Part shown: positions 27,078 to 35,082 of the stretch, one piece after another
Layout: every line of letters starts with the position of its first letter
Position numbering within the stretch: position 1 is the first letter of the stretch
From: Mucilaginibacter tolerans
GTDB taxonomy: Bacteria; Bacteroidota; Bacteroidia; Sphingobacteriales; Sphingobacteriaceae
NCBI RefSeq assembly: GCF_030519375.1
Contig: NZ_JAUMKB010000010.1
Coordinates: forward strand, 62,001 to 126,000
Length of the DNA: 64,000 nucleotides
Reading direction: 5' to 3'
The notes under the pieces: model-generated
Told to the model about the DNA's origin: nothing
Databases searched by the model: none
The model's input: the letters and a program-made list of their open reading frames with translations, nothing else
Made by a program: the position numbers and the translations under genes

Positions 27078-28865
27078 ATGAAGAAATATATTATATATAT
27101 CCTGTTTATTGCAATCGCATTTACTGCCTGCAAGAAAAGTGATCTTGACCGTTTCCCGCAAACGTCCATTTCACCCAATCTTTTCTTTAATACTGAAAAT
27201 GACCTGTCTTCATACGTTAATGGTCTGCTTTCAATGCCGGATAGATACAGCTATCTGAATGATCAAAGCAGTGATAATGTTTCAACTACCGCCAATTTAG
27301 AAGTAAAAAATGTGATGATAGGTAATGCAACCGCGCAAAATATTACATCCGGTTGGGATTGGGGCAGGCTACGTGATATTAACTACTTTTTAGAAAACTA
27401 CAATAAGGCCAAAGTTAGTGCAGACATAAAAAACCATTACGCAGGATTGGCCAAATATTACAGGGCCATGTTTTACATGGATAAAATTAAACGTTTTTCG
27501 GATGTTCCCTGGTACTCTGGCACTTTAAATCCAGGAGATAAAGCACTATATAAGGCACGCGACCCCAGGGCTTTAGTTATAGATAGCGTAATGGCCGACC
27601 TGGATTTTGCCTATCGGCATGTAAATGAAAGCGTCCCTTCCGGAACACCCGGAAAATGGGCAGTAGCTGCATTTTATGTCCGCTCGGCATTATATGAGGG
27701 TACTTACCGTAAATATCACGCAGAACTAAATTTAGCAGCCAGCGCAAATGCTTTCCTGCAAACCGCCGTAAATATAGCCGGCGACATGATGACTTCGGGG
27801 AAATTCGCTATTTATAATACCGGAAATCCTAATCAGGATTATGCTGCTTTGTTCAGCAGCCAGGATTTAACTGCAAATTCGGAAGTTATTTTGGCTAATA
27901 TTTTTGACATGAGCAAGAATAGGAGCGAAAACGTAAATGGGGTGGTTTTTGGCGATTATGAGCAGGCCCCTGCTAAAGACCTGATCCAGGCTTACCTGAT
28001 GAAGGATGGCAGCCGTTTTACTGATCAGCCGAATTACGATACGACGGGTTTTGTACAGGAATTCAAAAATCGCGACCCGCGACTGCGCCAAACCATTGCT
28101 TACCCCGGATGGATCCAGGCTCCCAATACAACCCCGTACATTCAGAAGCTAAACAAAAATTTTACCGGCTACCATCAATTGAAAGGGTATGTGAACAGCA
28201 CCGATCAAGCTACCTTAAATGGTGTTGATTTCCCGGTATACCGCTATGCAGAAGTATTGCTGAGCTATGCCGAAGCGCTTGCTGAACTGGGTACTTTAAC
28301 TCAACAGCAACTTGATGCATCCGTAAACCTGATCAGAAGACGAGCTGGTATGCCGGATTTGAATCTGGCGCAGGCAAATTCATCTCCCGACCTAATCTTA
28401 CAACAAAAATATGGTAATATCGGTTCAAACGCCGGGGTGATAATTGAGATCAGAAGAGAGCGCCGGGTGGAATTTGCATTTGAAAACCTGAGATATGATG
28501 ACGTTATGAGATGGCATGCCGGAAAATTACTGGCTCAAAGCCCTCGAGGAATTTATTTCCCAGGCCTTGGAAAATATGATTTAACAGGCGATGGTATACC
28601 GGACATTATTTTGATTGATGAATCTCAAACTATCCCGCCTGCCGACCAAAAGGAAAAAAATTCTTTGGGAGTGCCTTTGATTTATTACCGTACGGGTACT
28701 GTTGGCTCTGATGCCACTGTATACTTACAAAATGTTAACACCGGTAGCGCTATCGTGACTGAATCGATCGTGCGTGATTTTAAGGAACCTAAATATTACT
28801 ATCGCCCTATACCGCAACAACAGGTATTGTTAAATCCTAACCTTAAGCAAATATTCGGCTGGTAA
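27078..28865 (+). CDS. RagB/SusD family nutrient-binding outer membrane lipoprotein
   Basis: 595 residues; the lipobox is FTAC with the lipidated Cys at residue 18. SusD-like blocks: WDWGRLRDINYFLENYNKAK, LAKYYRAMFYMDKIKRFSDVPW, YRYAEVLLSYAEALAELG and the C-terminal IEIRRERRVEFAFENLRYDDVMRW. It partners the SusC gene 36 bases upstream. The downstream gene starts 19 bases after its stop, so all four genes (SusC, SusD, metallophosphoesterase and probably the phosphoesterase fusion) can be one transcript, although a terminator separates the last two. Ligand specificity is not visible in the sequence. Confidence 0.95.
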   Translation: MKKYIIYILFIAIAFTACKKSDLDRFPQTSISPNLFFNTENDLSSYVNGLLSMPDRYSYLNDQSSDNVSTTANLEVKNVMIGNATAQNITSGWDWGRLRDINYFLENYNKAKVSADIKNHYAGLAKYYRAMFYMDKIKRFSDVPWYSGTLNPGDKALYKARDPRALVIDSVMADLDFAYRHVNESVPSGTPGKWAVAAFYVRSALYEGTYRKYHAELNLAASANAFLQTAVNIAGDMMTSGKFAIYNTGNPNQDYAALFSSQDLTANSEVILANIFDMSKNRSENVNGVVFGDYEQAPAKDLIQAYLMKDGSRFTDQPNYDTTGFVQEFKNRDPRLRQTIAYPGWIQAPNTTPYIQKLNKNFTGYHQLKGYVNSTDQATLNGVDFPVYRYAEVLLSYAEALAELGTLTQQQLDASVNLIRRRAGMPDLNLAQANSSPDLILQQKYGNIGSNAGVIIEIRRERRVEFAFENLRYDDVMRWHAGKLLAQSPRGIYFPGLGKYDLTGDGIPDIILIDESQTIPPADQKEKNSLGVPLIYYRTGTVGSDATVYLQNVNTGSAIVTESIVRDFKEPKYYYRPIPQQQVLLNPNLKQIFGW

Positions 28866-28884
28866 CGGACGATCAATAATTTCT

Positions 28885-29817
28885 ATGGACAAAAAGATGA
28901 AACTAGACAGAAGATCTTTATTAAAAACAGCCGGGTTAGCCACCGGTCTAATGATGACCGGTGGCCTGCCGGCCCTGGCTTCTACAGATACACAGCAAGA
29001 CAGCAAACGAAAAAAATTGGCACTTAAGGTGGCTCATATTACCGATGTGCACATTACAGACGGGAATAATGCACCAGAACGATTCAAAAATTGTTTAAAG
29101 CATATTATAGCCGAGCACAAGCCCGATTTTTTCTTAAACGGGGGGGACTCCATTATGGATGCATCCTACGATAATGTAAAATACGATCAGGTGATTCAGC
29201 AATGGCGTATTTGGGATGAATGCATAGCGCAGCTGGATAACTATGAAGTGCATAGCTGTATCGGTAACCATGATCCGTGGTGGAAGGCACCCTCTAAAGA
29301 GGATGAAATGTACGGGAAAGAATACGTCGTTAAACGATTGAAAATTCCGCATCGTTATTATAGCTTTCACAAAAAAAACTGGCACTTTATCGTGCTTGAT
29401 GGGAATAATGGCAATATTTCACTTGATCCTGAACAGTTCAATTGGCTGCAGGATGAGCTGGAGAAATTACCGGCATCTACCCCCACATTGCTGATGTCTC
29501 ATTTCCCAATTTTGGGCGCCACACAGGTGCTGGTTGGCGGCGGTCATTCTGATTGCAAGAAGTTAAAAGATTTGTTTTACAAACACCGCGACAAAGTGAA
29601 GATCTGTTTAAGCGGTCACAATCATTTGTCGGACCACACAGCATATAATAATGTTTTATATTGCTGCAATGGCGCTATGAGCGGTTTTTGGTGGGGTAAG
29701 GGCGATGCAGAATCGGCGGGCCCGGGTTGTTACCTGGAAACCCCGCCAGGTTATGCGCTATTAAATCTGTATGATGACGGAACCGTTGAAAATGAATATT
29801 TCCCCCATACTTTTTGA
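28885..29817 (+). CDS. Tat-exported calcineurin-like metallophosphoesterase
   Basis: 310 residues. The N-terminus has a twin-arginine motif (LDRRSLLKTAGLATG) and a cut site near ALAS, so folded export with its metals is likely. All metallophosphoesterase blocks are present: TDVH (Asp54, His56), GGD (86-88), GNHD (127-130), SHF (205-207) and SGHNH (243-247). This two-metal centre cleaves phosphomono- or diesters. It is nearest in architecture to secreted phosphatases of the purple-acid/3',5'-nucleotidase-like type; the exact substrate is not evident. It follows susD by 19 bases, which ties phosphate removal to the imported or captured ligand. Confidence 0.93.
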   Translation: MDKKMKLDRRSLLKTAGLATGLMMTGGLPALASTDTQQDSKRKKLALKVAHITDVHITDGNNAPERFKNCLKHIIAEHKPDFFLNGGDSIMDASYDNVKYDQVIQQWRIWDECIAQLDNYEVHSCIGNHDPWWKAPSKEDEMYGKEYVVKRLKIPHRYYSFHKKNWHFIVLDGNNGNISLDPEQFNWLQDELEKLPASTPTLLMSHFPILGATQVLVGGGHSDCKKLKDLFYKHRDKVKICLSGHNHLSDHTAYNNVLYCCNGAMSGFWWGKGDAESAGPGCYLETPPGYALLNLYDDGTVENEYFPHTF

Positions 29818-29875
29818 TGAGATTCGCCTATTTGTGTCCGCCTTTTAGCGTTCGCAGTAGCTCTTTTATCATTAG

Positions 29876-29910
29876 TCCCCAAGGCAGGTTACAACTGTCC
29901 TGGGGATTTT
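29876..29910 (+). terminator. Rho-independent terminator after the metallophosphoesterase
   Basis: TCCCCAAGGCAG (29876-29887) pairs with CTGTCCTGGGGA (29895-29906), two mismatches, and is followed by TTTT. The same terminator sequence, with changes, recurs after the next gene at 32587-32622. Confidence 0.75.
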
Positions 29911-29929
29911 ATGCTACCAGGGCATTGTT
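29876..29929 (+). repeat. Imperfect direct repeat, left copy
   Basis: About 54 bases including the terminator and the 15-base string GGATTTTATGCTACC, then a GG.ATTGTT-like tail. A second copy is at 32588-32640. The two flank the YncE/phosphoesterase gene. Confidence 0.65.
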
Positions 29930-29976
29930 TAGTTTTGATGACCAATTTCTAATTTTATAACATCCATTTATTAGCT

Positions 29977-32565
29977 ATGAAAGTTCTACAATCAACAAGT
30001 ATATTTTTGCCCTTTTTGCTCTTGGTTAGTCAAGTCATACAAGCCCAGGCACCCAAAGATCCTGAACGGAGAAAGGACGTTAAAGCCCCCGTTGATACTT
30101 CATGGTACCAGCGTTCCGCAGGTGACAAAATGTTTGTAAACAGCCAGATATACAGCCCTGCCGGGCAAAGTCTTGACCTGGCCAAAGGCACCAGGGTATT
30201 GAACCTGGCGTTGGCCCGGCAAAAGAAATTTCTCGTTTCAAAAAACCTCGATGGGCTGTCTGTTATCGATGCGGACGGCTTTAAGGTGCTTAACCAGTTC
30301 GAGTATGAAAAAGGCGAATCAGGTTCCATGTATGGCCTGACCCTTGACAGCAACGATTCCACCGTTTACTTTACCGGTGCAGAAAGAAACCTGTACATCG
30401 GAAATATTAGTCAATCGGGCGGATTCAAACTTGCAAAAAAGATTGATCTATCTGTTAATAAAAAAACATCAACACCTTTAGGTATAGGGCTGGTTGACAG
30501 GGACATTGCTTATGTGGCCCTTGCTATTGCTAACCAGGTAGCAGTTGTGGCTGTTACCAAAGGTAAAGTATTGAAAAAAATTCCGGTTGGCGTTTGCCCT
30601 TATGCTGTAATTATCAGCAAAGACAAAAGGTTCGCGTTTGTGAGTAATTTCGGCGGCCCCCAGGCAAAAAAGGGAGACAGAACAGAGGTATCTGCCGGAA
30701 CAAAAGTCGCTGTGGACGACCGTTCTATAGCATTGCGCGGTTCGGTTACCGTAATCGATATTCAATCAGGGAAAGTGATTGATGAGATCCCAACCCGCAT
30801 ATACCCCGAATCAATGGCGCTGTCGCCCGACGGCAACCTGCTTTATGTCAGCGATGATAGCGGCGACGGTATCAGTGTGGTGGATACCAAAACTTTTAAA
30901 GTTGTACAAACCATTAATACAAAACCTGATCCGTCTCTGCCTTATGGAAGCCTTACCACAGCGGTAACATTTAGCCCGGACGGGAGCGTATTATATGCCG
31001 CCAACGCAGGCAATAATGCCATCGCGCTTATTGACCCTAAGCAACCGCAAAAAGGCCCATACGGCTTTATTGCGGGCGGCGGATTTCCCGGGGCAGTGTG
31101 CGCTGCCGGGCATGATCTGTTTATTGGTAACGTTACCCCGCTTAAGCAGGGGGCCTTACAAAAGGTGGTACTGCCCCGCACTAAATCACAACTGGATGCA
31201 TATACTGCGGAAGCTGAAAAGGGATTTCATTTTATAGAGTTGCTCAGGGCGCAGGCCGAAGCGGATTTAAATGCCAGGCCTAAACCGGTTCCGGCAAATG
31301 TGGGTGAACCTTCCTCTATAAAACATGTTGTCTATATCATCAGGGAAAATAAAAAATTCGACCAGGAATTAGGCGATTTTGGAAAAGGAAATTGTGACTC
31401 TACGCTTGTTGAATATTCAAAACGGGTAACCCCCAATTCGCACAGCCTTGCCGCCCAATTTGTTTTACTGGACAATTATTATTGTAACGGCGTTAACTCA
31501 AGCGATGGGCACCAATGGGCGACCCAGGGCATTACTACGCCATACCACGAAAAAGACTTTTCAGCCGGACGTTGTGCTTATGATTTTGGCACAGATCCCT
31601 TATGCTATGCCGCATGCGGTTTTATTTGGGATCACCTGTTGCGCAAAGGTATTTCTTTCAGAAATTTTGGCGAGTTTGATTTAGCTGAAGTGACAAAAGG
31701 TAAAACCTGGAGAGATTTATACAATGCATGGAAAGACAAAAGCGATTCGATCTGGTACAAATGCAGTTATCAGGCAAAAAGCCTGGAAAAATATAGCGAT
31801 TTGCGTTACCCGGGTTGGAATTTAACTATTCCGGAACAAATCAGAGCTGATTTATTTATTAAAGCACTACAGGAATATCAGGCAAAAGCTAGCTTCCCTG
31901 ATTTTACTGTTATTTACCTGCCTAACGACCACACCAGCGGGTATGACGAAAATCTACCCTCTCCGCGCGCTTACGTGGCCGATAATGACCTGGCAACAGG
32001 TAGAGTAATCGAAGCGCTTTCGAAAAGCCCTTTTTGGAAAGATATGGTCATATTTGTGAATGAAGACGACGCGCAAAGCGGCGCAGATCATATTGATGGT
32101 CACCGGTCGGTTTGCTTTGTAGCAGGTCCTTACGTAAAGCGTAATGCCATAGTTAGCAAATTTTACAACCAGGCATCAGTGCTGCATACGATTTGCCAGA
32201 TATTTGGCGTGCAGCCTATGAATCAAATAGTGGCAATGGCGCCTTTGATGACAGACTGTTTCAAGGAAGATCCCGATTATATGGGCTATTCGTCATTAAC
32301 GCCTGGTGTCGCTATAAATGAAATGAACCCGCCAAAGAAAAAGATAGCCAATAAAACAACGGCAAGGCTGGCGCCTTTAACCCAGAAAATGGATTTTTCT
32401 AAGCCCGATCTGATCGATCGAGATGCTTTGATATTCAGTGAATATATTTGGTCCACAATTTATGGTGATAAACCTTTTCCCAAAGAATACTTTGGGGCGC
32501 ATGGAAAAGGTTTAAAAGCGCTTGGCCTGAAAGCAGACCCTAAATTAAAGGATGACGATGACTAA
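29977..32565 (+). CDS. YncE-like beta-propeller fused to a phosphoesterase (phospholipase C/acid phosphatase superfamily)
   Basis: 862 residues; signal peptide ends near IQAQ. Residues about 60-400 form YVTN/YncE-type propeller blades with repeats such as MALSPDGNLLYVSDD and VTFSPDGSVLYAANAGN. From about 440 the phosphoesterase (PF04185-type) domain begins: IRENKKFDQELGDF (near 455; equivalent of the ENRSFD metal site), LPNDHTSG (near 649) and EDDAQSGADHIDGHRS (near 697-712), which hold the metal and catalytic residues typical of this family. It ends with an acidic tail DDDD. Bacteroidota carry many such bifunctional proteins; their substrates are mostly unknown. It lies between two copies of an imperfect direct repeat with terminator structure, so it may be transcribed apart from the upstream operon. 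Confidence 0.88.
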   Translation: MKVLQSTSIFLPFLLLVSQVIQAQAPKDPERRKDVKAPVDTSWYQRSAGDKMFVNSQIYSPAGQSLDLAKGTRVLNLALARQKKFLVSKNLDGLSVIDADGFKVLNQFEYEKGESGSMYGLTLDSNDSTVYFTGAERNLYIGNISQSGGFKLAKKIDLSVNKKTSTPLGIGLVDRDIAYVALAIANQVAVVAVTKGKVLKKIPVGVCPYAVIISKDKRFAFVSNFGGPQAKKGDRTEVSAGTKVAVDDRSIALRGSVTVIDIQSGKVIDEIPTRIYPESMALSPDGNLLYVSDDSGDGISVVDTKTFKVVQTINTKPDPSLPYGSLTTAVTFSPDGSVLYAANAGNNAIALIDPKQPQKGPYGFIAGGGFPGAVCAAGHDLFIGNVTPLKQGALQKVVLPRTKSQLDAYTAEAEKGFHFIELLRAQAEADLNARPKPVPANVGEPSSIKHVVYIIRENKKFDQELGDFGKGNCDSTLVEYSKRVTPNSHSLAAQFVLLDNYYCNGVNSSDGHQWATQGITTPYHEKDFSAGRCAYDFGTDPLCYAACGFIWDHLLRKGISFRNFGEFDLAEVTKGKTWRDLYNAWKDKSDSIWYKCSYQAKSLEKYSDLRYPGWNLTIPEQIRADLFIKALQEYQAKASFPDFTVIYLPNDHTSGYDENLPSPRAYVADNDLATGRVIEALSKSPFWKDMVIFVNEDDAQSGADHIDGHRSVCFVAGPYVKRNAIVSKFYNQASVLHTICQIFGVQPMNQIVAMAPLMTDCFKEDPDYMGYSSLTPGVAINEMNPPKKKIANKTTARLAPLTQKMDFSKPDLIDRDALIFSEYIWSTIYGDKPFPKEYFGAHGKGLKALGLKADPKLKDDDD

Positions 32566-32586
32566 TATATTGGTTGCCTGGATTTG

Positions 32587-32622
32587 ATCCTCAAGGCCGC
32601 TCAAAACTGCCTTGAGGATTTT
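32587..32622 (+). terminator. Rho-independent terminator after the YncE/phosphoesterase gene
   Basis: ATCCTCAAGGC (32587-32597) pairs perfectly over 11 bases with GCCTTGAGGAT (32609-32619), followed by TTT. It faces the convergent TonB receptor gene that ends at 32672. Confidence 0.8.
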
Positions 32623-32640
32623 ATGCTACCGGAGAATGTT
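32588..32640 (+). repeat. Imperfect direct repeat, right copy
   Basis: Second copy of the 54-base element at 29876-29929. It shares the terminator arms TCC.CAAGGC, the central AACTG, the string GGATTTTATGCTACC and a similar tail. Confidence 0.65.
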
Positions 32641-32671
32641 CCCGATAAACCGGCTTCCCCTATTCCGTTAG

Positions 32672-35023
32672 TCAGAATCGGGTGCGCAACGTAGCGCCAT
32701 ACACACGCGGATTGCCTAAATGCGAAGCGCCAAAATCATAAGCGTAATCTATATAATGCTTATCCGCTAAATTGCTTCCCCACAAAAACAGATCGAATCT
32801 TTTAGTACTTACGCCAAGCCGCGCATTAAATATACTGTACGCTTTTTGCTCAATTTGATTGGCCAGGTCGAAATACTGGTCGCCTAAATACCGCCATTCG
32901 CCCCGTACCACCAGTTTAACACCTTGGTTCAACGGACAGGAGTATTGTAATGCCAGCATAGAGGTTACGTCCGGCGTATAGATCTGGTGATTGCCTTTTA
33001 AGTTTACTGCTGCGCCGTTGTTTGGCAGTTCAAGTGAGGTGTACCGCGCATGGGTGTATCCAAAATTGTAGTAGACATCCAGCCCTTTCAAAAGGGTGGC
33101 TGCTACTTCCGCTTCGGCGCCCTTGCTGTTGAGTTTGCCCGCATTTTTTGTAACCGTAATAGCATCTGGCAATATTAGCGTAGGAACCTGGGCGTTATTA
33201 ATCAATGTATAGAATATACAAAGATTTACCCGCAGCCTGTTATTGAAATAACTATTTTTTGACCCGATCTCGTAATTGTCACTATATTCAGGTTTGTAGG
33301 CAAACAAGGGTGGCTCGGAAGGATCCGAAGAGATCTGGCTGATGCCACCGGCTCTGAAGCCGCGGCTGTAGCTGGCGTAAACATTGTTGCGGTCAGTAAC
33401 GTGATACGACAGGCTTATTTTGGGAGTAAATGCATGGAAGGTTGCAGTTGACGAGGTATCATTTTGTGTAAGCTCTGCAGCACCTCCGTCTGGTTGAAAC
33501 TCTCCCTTCACCTCTTCTTTTTTATGCTCGTAATCATAACGTATACCCGCGGTGACGTCCCATTGCGCATTGAAGCTATAGGTCGCCTGGCCGTAAACAG
33601 CAGCACCATAATTACGTTCTACATTGGTATTTATACTGGTAAAGTCATTCATTGGCGAACCAACAGCAGCAGCATCGTCACCAAAGTGAGTGCCTACTTT
33701 AGTTGGGGCGTAACGATAGAACCCATATAACCCTGTAGCCCATTTGAAATTACTTTCAGACGCAGGTGACGAGAATTTGAATTCCTGCGTGCCCACCTTA
33801 ACTTTATTAAATGCATGACCATAATTATTGATCACAGACACGGCGTCAAGAGGGGAGAAGTCACCGTCTATGGGCTTAGTGTAATACCGGTAGTTTTCCT
33901 GGTAGGTGCTTACCGAGGTGAAATTAAAAGCACGACCGGCGTAATTAGCCGCCAATGATGCATTGAAGATATTATCGATCATGGTGGTCGTCGCGTTCTG
34001 ATCTAGCTTAAAAGGCTGGGATAATGCATCCGCCGGACTTCCGGCTAAAGTGAACGGCCCGTTGTTGCGGTTTATATAATTCTTTACGTTTAAAGTAAGA
34101 GAGAACTTTTCCGAAGCCAGGTATTTCAGATAATAATTACCCAAAATAGAATGCTGTTTATCCAGTTTGGTATTGTTGAAAAGGTTAGTATAAAATCCGC
34201 CAAGACTGTTATAAAGTCCTGCTGCACCGAAAAACAATTTATCTGTCACTAAGGGGCCGGTTATGCCGATTGTATAACGTTGCTGCCCGTAATTACCCGC
34301 GCTGGCTTCGGCAAATCCCCTAAACTCATTGGTGGGTTGCCTGGTGACCACATTGATCACCCCGCCCATGGCATTGCGGCCATACAACGTTCCCTGCGGC
34401 CCGCGCAAAACTTCCACCCGTTCTACGTCAAAAAGCTGCGGTATATAGGTGTCCAGGCTGAACTGGCTTACGCCATCTAGGTAGGTGGTAACAGCCGGGT
34501 CATACGATGTGGTTGTTATGCCACGGATGCCGGTTACATTGCGGTTATCACCGGGACTGGCCGAATACAGGTTGGGAACGATTGCGGTGATATCTTTTAG
34601 GTTCCAGACCCTGTAGTCCTGGATCTGTTTAGCCGATAAGGTAGAAATACCGACAGGCACATGCTGCACTTCTTCCTCTCTTTTTTGGGCGGTCACCACA
34701 ACCTCATCCAGCCTCTTGCTACTTTCAATAAGCTGAATAGTAATTTCCTGGTCCCGGTCGCTTATCGTTACTTCTGTATTCACCTCAGCAAAATGTTGAT
34801 CGATAATGTTTACGGTGTATTTACCCGCCGGTACCCGGGCAAAATGGAATTTTCCGTTTTTACCAGAACTGGAAATATAATTCGTGTTCAAAAGCTTCAC
34901 AGTTGCGCCCGGCACAGGTTGCCCATGGATATCGGTAATAGTGCCCGACAGTTGATAGCCAGACTGTGCATATGCTGAACAAAAACAAGTCAGCGTTAAA
35001 ATAAGAATGATTATTTTTTTCAT
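32672..35023 (-). CDS. TonB-dependent receptor with carboxypeptidase-like N-terminal domain
   Basis: About 783 residues. The ATG at 35023 begins a good signal peptide (KKIIILILTLTCFCSAYAQ); an upstream TTG/ATG reading would add 13 unlikely residues. A carboxypeptidase-D-like repeat (LSGTITDIHGQPVPGATV) is followed by the TonB box (LDEVVVTAQKREEEVQ), a plug (VPVGISTLSAKQI, VEVLRGPQGTLYGRNAMGGVINVVT) and a 22-strand-type barrel ending in TLRTRF. This is the siderophore/vitamin/sugar receptor type, not SusC, and no SusD is nearby. Its start lies 60 bases after the stop of a ThuA/dehydrogenase fusion gene on the same strand, which suggests co-transcription and a small sugar-like or sugar-acid ligand. 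Confidence 0.92.
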   Translation of the reverse strand: MKKIIILILTLTCFCSAYAQSGYQLSGTITDIHGQPVPGATVKLLNTNYISSSGKNGKFHFARVPAGKYTVNIIDQHFAEVNTEVTISDRDQEITIQLIESSKRLDEVVVTAQKREEEVQHVPVGISTLSAKQIQDYRVWNLKDITAIVPNLYSASPGDNRNVTGIRGITTTSYDPAVTTYLDGVSQFSLDTYIPQLFDVERVEVLRGPQGTLYGRNAMGGVINVVTRQPTNEFRGFAEASAGNYGQQRYTIGITGPLVTDKLFFGAAGLYNSLGGFYTNLFNNTKLDKQHSILGNYYLKYLASEKFSLTLNVKNYINRNNGPFTLAGSPADALSQPFKLDQNATTTMIDNIFNASLAANYAGRAFNFTSVSTYQENYRYYTKPIDGDFSPLDAVSVINNYGHAFNKVKVGTQEFKFSSPASESNFKWATGLYGFYRYAPTKVGTHFGDDAAAVGSPMNDFTSINTNVERNYGAAVYGQATYSFNAQWDVTAGIRYDYEHKKEEVKGEFQPDGGAAELTQNDTSSTATFHAFTPKISLSYHVTDRNNVYASYSRGFRAGGISQISSDPSEPPLFAYKPEYSDNYEIGSKNSYFNNRLRVNLCIFYTLINNAQVPTLILPDAITVTKNAGKLNSKGAEAEVAATLLKGLDVYYNFGYTHARYTSLELPNNGAAVNLKGNHQIYTPDVTSMLALQYSCPLNQGVKLVVRGEWRYLGDQYFDLANQIEQKAYSIFNARLGVSTKRFDLFLWGSNLADKHYIDYAYDFGASHLGNPRVYGATLRTRF

Positions 35024-35082
35024 TATAATAGAACCGGTGAAAACGGTGTGAACCGCATTCACCAGTGGGGATTTTAGTTATT

